A DNA stretch of 21,695 nt from JBDUDK01 sp040002995. GTDB lineage: Bacteria > Actinomycetota > Acidimicrobiia > Acidimicrobiales > Ilumatobacteraceae. A model generated the notes under the pieces. It worked only from the letters and a program-made list of their open reading frames with translations, was not told the DNA's origin and did not search any database. Location of the stretch: NCBI GenBank assembly GCA_040002995.1, contig JBDUDK010000147.1:1-21695 (forward strand). The letters run 5' to 3'. Made by a program: the position numbers and the translations under genes. Of the stretch, positions 15,137 through 21,375 are shown piece by piece (position 1 is the first letter of the stretch; each line of letters opens with the position of its first letter).

Positions 15137-16355
15137 GGCCCCACCTCGGAAGGGCGGCGGCGTGGAGCACGAGCGTGAACGTGAACGTGGCGAAGCCCGC
15201 GATCGCGGCCAGCACGCCGGTGACGGCGAGATAATTGTACGGCTCGATGTCGCCTGCGAGGGCGAGGCCATTCGTCAGGTAGCGCGCGGCCAGCGGGATG
15301 GCGAGCGCGGCACCGAGCGCCATCAGACCCAAGCTGACGCCAATCGCGCGGTTGTAGCGAAAGCGCCGAAGCCATCTCGCCTTGACCTCGCCGGTGTAGT
15401 CGTAGAAGAGCCGGGCTATGCACCCGAGGTAGAAGCTTTGGATGCCGAGGACGCAGAGCGCGAGACCGAAGAGCATCCAGTAGAGCGAGAACGTGATGGG
15501 TCCGATCGTCACGGGCCCGAGCGACAGAGGGACGGTCAACACGAGTCCGAGCATCGCGAGGGCGAGCCCCGGCTTCACGAGGAAGAAGTCGGCGCCGTAG
15601 ATGAACATCGCCTTCAGGTTGATCCACGCCGCCTGGAACGGGGAGAACCATCCCGCCCGTTTGTGGTGGCTGAGGCGTCCTTCCTTGTCCTTCAGGAAGC
15701 GCACGGGTACCTCGGCGGTGCGCAGCTTCATGTGCACCGACTTGAGCACCATCTCCGACGCGTACTCCCACGATTGCGATGCCAGGCTCATGCGCTCCAG
15801 CGCGTCCTTGGTGATGCCCCTCATGCCGCAGTGGATGTCGCTGAAACGGCTCGAGTACAAAACGTTGAGGATTCCGGTAGTGACCGGCGTGCCGAGATAC
15901 CTATGGAGGAACGGCATCGACCCGTCTTCGATAGTGCCCTTCCAGCGCGAGCCCATCACGAAGTCGTTGCCTTCACGGAACCTTTCGACGAACGGCCTCA
16001 GGAGACGAAAGTCGTAGGTGCAATCGGCGTCGCCCATGATCACGAACTGACCGCGGATCATCGGTACGGCGTCGATGTACGCCCGACCGAGTCCTCGACG
16101 CGGCGTACGCAACACTCGTGCACCACCCGCGAGTGCAAGTTGTGGTGTGCGGTCCGTCGAGCTGTCGATGATGATGATCTCGCCGACGACGCCCGCCTCG
16201 CGAAGACCCTCGTGACACCAGTGGAGGAACTCTCCGATCGTGAGCTCTTCGTTGAGCGCGGGCACGACGATCGATACGACCGGATTGACGACGTCGTCGT
16301 CGGGCACGAGGAGCGTCACGTCGGGGTCGACCGGGTGGCTGAGCGCGAGTGTCAC
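15126..16355 (-). CDS. GT2 glycosyltransferase with C-terminal membrane domain (GtrB/DPM-like)
   Basis: This 409-residue protein has a GT2 catalytic domain and four C-terminal membrane spans. The catalytic part shows VSIVVPALNEELTIGEFL (27-44), EIIIIDSSTDRT (59-70), GLGRAYIDAV, the DAD metal site at 109-111 in IMGDADCTYDF, and MGSRWKG. Hydrophobic spans lie near 262-281, 289-311, 338-356 and 375-401. This layout is that of polyprenyl-phosphate glycosyltransferases that load a sugar onto a lipid carrier for use outside the cell, so it may make polyprenyl-phosphate-heptose or another lipid-linked sugar. The start is GTG 16355, overlapping the nucleotidyltransferase stop by 4 bases. A 130-residue in-frame Arg/Pro-rich extension upstream is an artefact of the overlapping gene. 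Confidence 0.88.
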   Translation of the reverse strand: MTLALSHPVDPDVTLLVPDDDVVNPVVSIVVPALNEELTIGEFLHWCHEGLREAGVVGEIIIIDSSTDRTPQLALAGGARVLRTPRRGLGRAYIDAVPMIRGQFVIMGDADCTYDFRLLRPFVERFREGNDFVMGSRWKGTIEDGSMPFLHRYLGTPVTTGILNVLYSSRFSDIHCGMRGITKDALERMSLASQSWEYASEMVLKSVHMKLRTAEVPVRFLKDKEGRLSHHKRAGWFSPFQAAWINLKAMFIYGADFFLVKPGLALAMLGLVLTVPLSLGPVTIGPITFSLYWMLFGLALCVLGIQSFYLGCIARLFYDYTGEVKARWLRRFRYNRAIGVSLGLMALGAALAIPLAARYLTNGLALAGDIEPYNYLAVTGVLAAIAGFATFTFTLVLHAAALPRWGRGR

Positions 16356-17074
16356 GGGCGCGCCGTCTCCCGCGCACCAAGCACGGAGTCCAGCTCCGCC
16401 AGCGACGCCCGGGTACCGATTTCGAAGAAGCGGTCGGTGGCCTCGTATGCAGCCAGCTCGCCGCGGGTCGCCAAACCGGACAGAACTGCGGCCAGGTCGG
16501 CGGGCGGGCCGGCGGGAATCGACGCGACGACGCCCCGCCGGAGGACCGACAGGCCGTAGTCGATGTGGTGCATCCTCGAGCGGATCTGGTCCGAGGGCGC
16601 CTTGTCGTACGCGACGATCCGCCCCGCGGCAAACCAGACGTTGCTCGTGTCGAATCGGTCGTCGTTGCGGAACACAGTCATCAACGCCGGCGCCCGAATC
16701 CCACCGAACCGTTGCGCGACCAGGCCGAGGTCGACCGACAGCCACGAATCCCCGTACAACACGAAGAAGTGATCGGCGAGCACACCCTCGTCATGAGCGA
16801 GGCGAAGGGCTCCGCCGGTACCGAGGCACCGGTCGCCTTCGTCGACATAGCGGACGGCGATTCCCCAACGTGAGCCGTCGCCGACAAAGTCGCGGATCTG
16901 GTCGCCGAGGTGCCCTATGCAGTACACGACGTCGTCGACACCCTGGGCCGCGAGCCAGCCGAGCTGATGATCCGCGAACGGACGCCCGCCTACGAACGCG
17001 AGAGTCTTGGGCCGCGCTCGGGCAAGCTCACCAAGCCGGGTACCTAGTCCTCCGGCGAGGATGACGCACTGCAC
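16352..17074 (-). CDS. hddC: D-glycero-alpha-D-manno-heptose 1-phosphate guanylyltransferase (HddC-like)
   Basis: This 240-residue sugar-nucleotidyltransferase has the pyrophosphorylase signature LAGGLGTRLGELARARPKTL (6-25). GGxGTRL binds the nucleotide and K23 is the conserved RPK lysine. It also has LGTGGALRLA (84-93) and the metal aspartate in LYGDSWLSVDL (D109). It would activate heptose 1-phosphate to a nucleotide sugar, most likely GDP-heptose given HddA immediately upstream, 3 bases away. Other hexose or heptose 1-phosphate specificities cannot be ruled out. The start is GTG 17074, within reach of a GAGAGG-like ribosome-binding stretch. Its 240-residue length matches HddC/RmlA-like short enzymes. 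Confidence 0.85.
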   Translation of the reverse strand: MQCVILAGGLGTRLGELARARPKTLAFVGGRPFADHQLGWLAAQGVDDVVYCIGHLGDQIRDFVGDGSRWGIAVRYVDEGDRCLGTGGALRLAHDEGVLADHFFVLYGDSWLSVDLGLVAQRFGGIRAPALMTVFRNDDRFDTSNVWFAAGRIVAYDKAPSDQIRSRMHHIDYGLSVLRRGVVASIPAGPPADLAAVLSGLATRGELAAYEATDRFFEIGTRASLAELDSVLGARETARP

Positions 17075-17077
17075 GGC

Positions 17078-18058
17078 TCAGCCTCTCGCGAGCACGACGG
17101 AACCGTCGTGATCGAAGCGGATGCGCACCTCGGTCAATCCCTCGGCGTTGAGCACCCGACGGATCCGCGCCGGGTCGTCGGCGTAAAGGAGAAGAAAGCC
17201 GCCCGCTCCGGCCCCGACGAGCTTCCCCCCGATCGCGCCGTTGGCGCGGGCCATCTCGTACCAGCGGTCGATCTTGGGATTCGACATCCCCTGGGAACGC
17301 ATGCGCTTCGCTTCCCAGTGCTCGTGCATCAGCTTGGCGTAGCCGACGGTGTCGCCGTCCTCGAGCGTGCGCTTGATCTCGTGACCTAGCTCCTTCACCC
17401 GGTCGAGCGCGGCCAGCATGTTGGGATCGTTGGCCTCTGATCGGGTCTTCTGCTCAGCGAGGATCGTCGAGGCTTCGCGGGAGTAGCCGGTGAAGAACAG
17501 GACGAGGTGCGTCTCGAGATCGGCGATCGTGTCGGAGCCAACGGCGAGCGGAGTGACTTCAACGGAGCCGTCACGGCTGATGTCGAACACCGTCAACCCG
17601 CCGTACGCGGCGATGTATTGGTCTTGCTTGCCGACCGGCTGGCCGAGAATCTCCATCTCGATGTGGCACGCCTCTTCGGCGAGGGCCTGCGTCGTGACCG
17701 GTTCGCGCTTCATCGCGTAGAGCGCCCGGAGGAGGCCGACGGTGAATGTGCCCGATGAGCCGAGGCCCGTGCCCGCGGGGATATCGGCGACGCTCACGAG
17801 TTCGAGCGCGGGACCGGTGTCGTGGCGCCGCAGCGCCTCACGGATGAGCGGGTGGTTGATCTCGTCGACCGACGACACCCGCTCGATCGCCGAGTACTTC
17901 AGGAAGTAGTCGTCGGTGAACGTTCGGTTGGCGGAGACGTACATGTAGCGGTCGATCGCCGCGGCGACGACGAAGCCCCCGCGTTGCGCGTAGTACGAGG
18001 GAAGGTCGGTGCCGCCGCCGCCAATGGAGACGCGCAGAGGGGTACGGGTGATGATCAC
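17078..18058 (-). CDS. hddA: D-glycero-D-manno-heptose 7-phosphate kinase (HddA-like, GHMP)
   Basis: This 326-residue GHMP kinase would phosphorylate C1 of D-glycero-D-manno-heptose 7-phosphate. RTPLRVSIGGGGTDLPSYY (5-23) is the substrate-side signature of HddA/fucose-type kinases. SVADIPAGTGLGSSGTFTVGLL (89-110) is the ATP loop. GQPVGKQDQYIAAYGG (139-154) and the C-terminal GGKLVGAGAGGFLL complete the GHMP motifs. The start is GTG 18058, with a TGGAGG ribosome binding site 6 bases upstream, so the in-frame extension to 18100 was not used. The 115-base gap to the hydrolase gene is the largest inside the operon and could hold an internal promoter, although none is obvious. Confidence 0.9.
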   Translation of the reverse strand: MIITRTPLRVSIGGGGTDLPSYYAQRGGFVVAAAIDRYMYVSANRTFTDDYFLKYSAIERVSSVDEINHPLIREALRRHDTGPALELVSVADIPAGTGLGSSGTFTVGLLRALYAMKREPVTTQALAEEACHIEMEILGQPVGKQDQYIAAYGGLTVFDISRDGSVEVTPLAVGSDTIADLETHLVLFFTGYSREASTILAEQKTRSEANDPNMLAALDRVKELGHEIKRTLEDGDTVGYAKLMHEHWEAKRMRSQGMSNPKIDRWYEMARANGAIGGKLVGAGAGGFLLLYADDPARIRRVLNAEGLTEVRIRFDHDGSVVLARG

Positions 18059-18064
18059 GCTCGG

Positions 18065-18070
18065 CCTCCA
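18065..18070 (-). promoter_or_regulatory. ribosome binding site fixing the hddA start
   Basis: TGGAGG (read on the - strand) sits 6 bases before GTG 18058. It supports this codon, which directly precedes the conserved RTPLRVSIGGGGTD motif. Confidence 0.75.
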
Positions 18071-18173
18071 GACGCGACGGCAGACTCCACAAACCTTCAA
18101 TCGGCAGGTGGGGGGCCGTTCGTAAGGGGCGGATCAGGATTGCGGCCGAGCGCGAACAGCGCCCATGCACAGG

Positions 18174-18932
18174 TCAGGCGACGGCCTGGTTACGTTGCCG
18201 GTCGAGCCAGCCGAGCAGCACCGCTACGGCGCGGGGATCGTGGCGGAGGCGGTGGCCAGCGCCGGTGACGATCCGTAGCTCGGCCGACCCGTGGGCCTCC
18301 GCGAGCAGACGCGCGTCGGTTGCCGGCACGGCCTCGTCGTCGTCGCCCTGGAGGAGTAGCAGCGCCCGCGGCGCGAGCCGCCGCGCGGCGTCGAGAGGTC
18401 GCACCGAGCTCAGCTCCCGGGACCACGCGTCGAACGCCTTCGGGAACGACGCGTCGCGAATCGCGCCAATCTCGCGTGCGTGCTCGAGGAAACGTCGCGG
18501 TTGACTCGCCCAGTCGTCAAAGTCGGCACGAGCGGATAGCGCGGCCACGCCCCGAACGCGGTCGTCGTCGGCGGCGAGCGAGATCGCTAGCGAACCGCCC
18601 GTCGACGTGCCGGCGATCCAGACCCCGGCGGGCGAGGCGAGCTCAACGAGGTGGTCGACCGCGGCCTTCAGGTCGAGCTGCCAGCCCGCGAGGCTGAAGT
18701 CGCCCTCGCTCTCCCCACATCCACGAAACGTGAACGTGAGCGCGGCGAACCCCATCTCATTCGCGATGCGGTCGATCAGCTCAGGGAAGGTCCGCGCCGA
18801 TTGCCGCGCGTCGAGCGGACCGACGGGAAAACCGTGACACAGAACGAGTCCCGGCAAACCCGTCGCCCGGCCTGCTGATCGGGCGAAATAGCGACGTAGC
18901 TTCAGCCCCTCGGACTCGAACCAGCCGTTCAC
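18174..18932 (-). CDS. alpha/beta hydrolase
   Basis: This 252-residue serine hydrolase has LVLCHGFPVG (29-38, oxyanion HGF) and TFTFRGCGESEGDFS (67-80, the cap-start FRG-GES motif). It has nucleophile S110 in AGTSTGGSLA, an acidic residue in LLLQGDDDEAVP (near 198) and catalytic histidine H227 in GAGHRLRHDP. There is no signal peptide or membrane segment, so it acts in the cytoplasm. Substrate is unknown; removal of an acyl group from a sugar or thioesterase-like work is possible. GTG 18932 overlaps the stop of the small Cys/His gene by 4 bases (GTGA). A start further up at 19019 would run through that gene in another frame and is less likely. Confidence 0.85.
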   Translation of the reverse strand: MNGWFESEGLKLRRYFARSAGRATGLPGLVLCHGFPVGPLDARQSARTFPELIDRIANEMGFAALTFTFRGCGESEGDFSLAGWQLDLKAAVDHLVELASPAGVWIAGTSTGGSLAISLAADDDRVRGVAALSARADFDDWASQPRRFLEHAREIGAIRDASFPKAFDAWSRELSSVRPLDAARRLAPRALLLLQGDDDEAVPATDARLLAEAHGSAELRIVTGAGHRLRHDPRAVAVLLGWLDRQRNQAVA

Positions 18933-19147
18933 GACCGCGCCGAACGCACGCCCGGGCACTGCTTGCAGAGGTGATAGCCCCGGTTTCGGGCTTCGGGCAA
19001 CGTGTCGGGAGCGAAACACGTAAACGTCTCGGCCGCCATCAGCTCGGCGATCACATCGGGCGCGTCGCAGAGGTCTAGATCGTGTACGACCTGGTTGCGT
19101 TTGTCACCGAGATACCGGTGACTCTCGAAGCGAGACGGCCGGTGCAT
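18929..19147 (-). CDS. 72-residue Cys/His protein, Ada-like metal-site fold
   Basis: This small protein starts at ATG 19147, ten bases after the methyltransferase stop. It ends in a GTGA overlap with the hydrolase gene. Residues 18-64 read NQVVHDLDLC, then TFTCFAPDTLPEARNRGYHLCKQC. Putative ligands are H22, C27, C61 and C64. The pattern (xVVHxxxxC ... F-P-TL-EA---GY-xCxxC) resembles the zinc-binding Ada N-terminal-like module found in small and fused proteins. A metal-binding role is therefore plausible, but the fourth-ligand arrangement is unproven and no DNA-repair context exists here. Codon use and tight packing support a real gene. Function in the heptose operon is unknown. Confidence 0.72.
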   Translation of the reverse strand: MHRPSRFESHRYLGDKRNQVVHDLDLCDAPDVIAELMAAETFTCFAPDTLPEARNRGYHLCKQCPGVRSARS

Positions 19148-19157
19148 AGCAGTCAAG

Positions 19158-19895
19158 CTACCGCGGTGCCGCCTCCGCCACCCGGGCAACGCACACGATC
19201 GACTGACCGAACGGCAGGCGCACCCAGCGGTCGAGACGGCGGAGGATAGGCACGGCTCGGCGGTCAAAGAAACGGATCGCGCCCGGCGAAGTGGGCACTC
19301 TGCCCAGGAGTTTCGCGATCACAAGCCAGCCCACCGCGCCGACCGGGTTCACGAAACGAAGCACCTCGGGTTCGAGACCCGCGGCTCCGATCGTGGCGCG
19401 CAGAGTGGATCGTTCGTAGCGGCGGAAGTGGCCGATCATGCGATCGAAACGGCTGTAGAGGAGCCGGTGCGCGGGGACGAAGAGCACGACCTTGCCATCA
19501 GGGGCGAGCAGATCGCGCAGCTCATGCAGGATGGCCACGTCGTCGTCGATGTGCTCGAGCACGTTGATGAGAACGATCGAGCCGTAGCGGCGGTCGTCGA
19601 GCGCGTCGACACCGCCCACGATGTCGACCCCGTCGCGGCCGGCGAAGCGGTCGAGCAGCACCGCGAGACAACGCGGCGATACGTCGAGGGCGGTCACCGG
19701 TCCGAACGCAACGAGGCGCTCAGTGACCGTGCCGTGGCCGGCCCCGAAATCCAGGATCGGCGGCCGCAAGTACGGCCGGGCCAGATCGATGATCCAGCTC
19801 AGGTAATTGGTGGCCCCGTCGAGGTTGTCGAGGACTTCGACGAGCTCGGCATCGGCAGACGCGAAGCCCCGCGGCAGGTCGCCATGGTGGGCCAT
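19158..19895 (-). CDS. class I SAM-dependent methyltransferase, paralogue of the GT2-fused domain
   Basis: This 245-residue enzyme has ILDFGAGHGTVTERL (47-61), TALDVSPR, IVLINVLEHIDDDVAILHELRDLLAPDGKVVLFVPAHRLLYSRFDRMIGHFRRYERSTLRATI, and a C-terminal LPFGQSIVCVARV. It aligns along its length with the methyltransferase half of the fusion protein at 9331-10890 (for example VNVLEHIEDDVAELARV and GHYRRYRKESLRSVI). It is the first gene of the heptose operon. ATG 19895 was chosen because the conserved region starts shortly after it. An upstream in-frame reading to 19973 would cross a strong hairpin. No clear Shine-Dalgarno precedes 19895. Confidence 0.86.
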   Translation of the reverse strand: MAHHGDLPRGFASADAELVEVLDNLDGATNYLSWIIDLARPYLRPPILDFGAGHGTVTERLVAFGPVTALDVSPRCLAVLLDRFAGRDGVDIVGGVDALDDRRYGSIVLINVLEHIDDDVAILHELRDLLAPDGKVVLFVPAHRLLYSRFDRMIGHFRRYERSTLRATIGAAGLEPEVLRFVNPVGAVGWLVIAKLLGRVPTSPGAIRFFDRRAVPILRRLDRWVRLPFGQSIVCVARVAEAAPR

Positions 19896-19914
19896 CAGTG
19901 GACATTCAAACGCA

Positions 19915-19945
19915 CGAGGGGACGTCCCAGAAGGACGTCCCCTCG
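19915..19945 (-). terminator. perfect 13-bp hairpin, terminator or attenuator
   Basis: Arms at 19915-19927 (CGAGGGGACGTCC) and 19933-19945 are perfect reverse complements with a 5-base loop. Read on the - strand it lies 20 bases ahead of the methyltransferase ATG at 19895 and is followed by TGCGTTTG, only a weak T-run. It may terminate transcripts from the upstream GT2 gene or act as an attenuator for the heptose operon. Actinobacterial terminators often lack long T-tracts, so the direction is uncertain. Confidence 0.6.
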
Positions 19946-20060
19946 CGAGAGATGAACCGGTTTGGATCGACACGCCGTTTAGCTACCGAGTGGGACCAGC
20001 TCCCGGCCGGTGTGCCGACGGTGGATGGCAAGGATTCGCCAGGTGGTCCGGCAAGCCGCG

Positions 20061-20124
20061 CTAGCGGCCAGCCACCTCCAGGGTCCCAAGAAGACTGTGA
20101 TAACTCAGTTGGACCACCTCCTTT
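20061..20124 (-). other. strong Shine-Dalgarno and possible 15-codon CTG-start leader ORF
   Basis: AAAGGAGG (20117-20124 read on the - strand), near-complementary to the 16S anti-SD, is followed after 8 bases by CTG 20108. A 15-codon reading frame (LSYHSLLGTLEVAGR if CTG is read as Leu) then ends at TAG 20063-20061. A strong ribosome-binding sequence with no annotated gene behind it suggests a leader peptide, but CTG starts are rare and no ATG or GTG fits. Confidence 0.22.
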
Positions 20125-20174
20125 CTCTGGTGGCCAAAGTGAACCACAGCGAGGGGCGCGACGCGCGCACAGTT

Positions 20175-20888
20175 TTAGGACTTTTTCCGGAGACGGGCGC
20201 AAAGGGCCGAGTAGCGGATGATGCAGTAAAAGGCCCGGATGCCGTCGCGCCAGCCGATCTTCTTGCCTTGGGCGTAGTCGCGACCGTCGTAGGAGATGCC
20301 CACCTCGTAGACCCGCCACCCCGCCCTGGCCACTTTGGCCGTGATCTCGGGCTCGAAGCCGAAACGGTCCTCTTCGAGTTCGATCGACTGAATGACCTCG
20401 CGGCGGAAAGCCTTGTAGCAGGTCTCCATGTCCGTGAGGTTCAGGTCGGTGAACATGTTCGACGCCAGCGTGAGCAGGCGGTTTCCAACCGAGTGCCAGA
20501 AGTAGAGGACCCGGTGGGCGCCACTGCCGACGAAGCGTGACCCGTAGACGACGTCGGCTCGGCCGTCGATCAGCGGCTGCAGGACTGTGGCGTACTCCGC
20601 AGGGTCGTACTCAAGGTCGGCGTCCTGCACGATGACGAACTCGGCGCGGGCCTCGGCGAATCCTCTGCGCAGCGCCGCGCCCTTGCCTTGGTTGTAGGGC
20701 TGGACGAGAAGGCGCAGACGCTCGTCGTCGAGACCGGCCAGTAGTTCGGTGCTTCCGTCGGTGGAACCGTCATCGACGACGACGAGCTCCGCGACGAACG
20801 GCGACTCCAGCACGCGCTTGACGCAGCCGGCGACCGTGGCGCTCTCGTTGTAACACGGCATGACGACCGAGAGGCAGGGGGCGGTCAC
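20175..20888 (-). CDS. GT2 glycosyltransferase (DPM1-like, soluble)
   Basis: This 237-residue GT2 enzyme has LSVVMPCYNESATVAGCV (6-23), LVVVDDGSTDGS (35-46), PYNQGKGAALRRGFAEA (64-80), the DAD metal site at 89-91 (VIVQDADLEYDP), and YGSRFVG. It also has NMFTDLNLTDMETCYKAFRR and FEPEITAKVARAGWRVYEVGISYDGRDYAQGKKIGWRDGIRA, the full signature set of the DPM1/polyprenyl-phosphate-sugar synthase-like group without membrane spans. It probably transfers a sugar to a polyprenyl phosphate carrier at the inner membrane face. I chose GTG 20888. A TTG at 20948 would add 20 residues and overlap the upstream gene. The C-terminus ends LRKKS. Confidence 0.88.
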   Translation of the reverse strand: MTAPCLSVVMPCYNESATVAGCVKRVLESPFVAELVVVDDGSTDGSTELLAGLDDERLRLLVQPYNQGKGAALRRGFAEARAEFVIVQDADLEYDPAEYATVLQPLIDGRADVVYGSRFVGSGAHRVLYFWHSVGNRLLTLASNMFTDLNLTDMETCYKAFRREVIQSIELEEDRFGFEPEITAKVARAGWRVYEVGISYDGRDYAQGKKIGWRDGIRAFYCIIRYSALCARLRKKS

Positions 20889-20913
20889 GGCCGGAGCGTA
20901 GGCGCCGGAGCCG

Positions 20914-21357
20914 TCAGGGCTGGTCGGCCCGGGGGCCCACCGCGCCAATGACGTCGAGATATTCGAGGTGGCAATCGATCACGGAGGCCACGTCGCTGTC
21001 ATCCACGTCGAGGCCGGCCCGCTCGGCCTCGCCAATCACGTAGGCAACTTCGTCAAGTTCGTCCATCACAACCAGTTCGTCGATGTCTTGAATCTGGTCC
21101 TCCGCGATCGTCGGATGGAGGCCCTTGGCGTGGAGCCGGCGCATGTGCGCCCGCAGCAGATCGCGGACATCGTCGTGGCTGATGCGCGCCGCGGTTTCTG
21201 CGGGGACACTGTTGGCCACGAACTCGACCGCGTCGTCGATGTCGTAAACGACGCGAGGCGCGACCGCGTCGAGCCGGTGTGCCTCACGTCCGACGACGAT
21301 CGCGGCGATGGCGAACACCGCAACCGCGGCCACGACGAGCAGCGCTACAGCCATCAT
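20914..21357 (-). CDS. small membrane-anchored acidic protein of unknown function
   Basis: This 147-residue protein has a single N-terminal hydrophobic segment (about 3-23, MAVALLVVAAVAVFAIAAIVV). A soluble part rich in Asp, Glu and Ala follows, including VVYDIDDAVEFVANSVPAETAARISHDDVRDLLRAHMRRLHAKG (36-79) and DELVVMDELDEVAYVIGEAERAGLDVDDSDVASVIDCHLEYLDVIGAV. The anchor is short and followed by Arg/His, which suggests the soluble part faces the cytoplasm. I do not recognise a family. It starts at ATG 21357 (a second ATG follows at once), preceded by a GAGG-like stretch, and lies 18 bases after the acyl-CoA dehydrogenase stop, so the two may be co-transcribed. Confidence 0.72.
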   Translation of the reverse strand: MMAVALLVVAAVAVFAIAAIVVGREAHRLDAVAPRVVYDIDDAVEFVANSVPAETAARISHDDVRDLLRAHMRRLHAKGLHPTIAEDQIQDIDELVVMDELDEVAYVIGEAERAGLDVDDSDVASVIDCHLEYLDVIGAVGPRADQP

Positions 21358-21375
21358 CGCCTCGCGCTGCGACGC

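Larger units (their letters stand above)
19896..20174 (-). ncRNA. structured non-coding region, candidate cis-regulatory leader of the heptose operon
   Basis: This 279-base gap has no convincing protein gene. On the - strand it contains, in order: a GGCCACC/GGTGGTC hairpin whose loop carries AAAGGAGG (20111-20134); a TGGGACC segment (20082-20088) that is a perfect 7-bp complement of GGTCCCA (19991-19997); and, between these two, a nested hairpin with arms 20041-20046 and 20073-20078 and inner arms GCCGC/GCGGC. The strong hairpin at 19915-19945 comes last. A long-range closing stem, an inner hairpin and a terminal terminator-like hairpin just before a start codon are what a riboswitch or attenuator looks like. 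I could not match it to a known class. Confidence 0.35.

Noticed and set aside
15162..16559. 465-codon open frame on the + strand opposite the membrane GT2 gene
   Set aside because: It is the antisense of a protein with clear GT2 motifs and membrane spans; the translation is low-complexity Glu/Arg/His-rich.
16356..16745. 130-residue N-terminal extension of the membrane GT2
   Set aside because: It overlaps the HddC-like gene in another frame, is Arg/Pro-rich and lacks any GT2 homology.
20111..20126. Match of the + strand to the 3' end of 16S rRNA (CACCTCCTTTCT)
   Set aside because: Only about 12 bases match; no other rRNA sequence flanks it. It is better read as a Shine-Dalgarno on the - strand.
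20105..20155. Possible insertion-sequence end with two TGGTYCA-type repeats
   Set aside because: The two motifs (GTGGTTCACTTTGG and GTGGTCCAACTGAG on the - strand) are suggestive of multi-repeat transposon ends, but there is no transposase, no matching opposite end and no target duplication.
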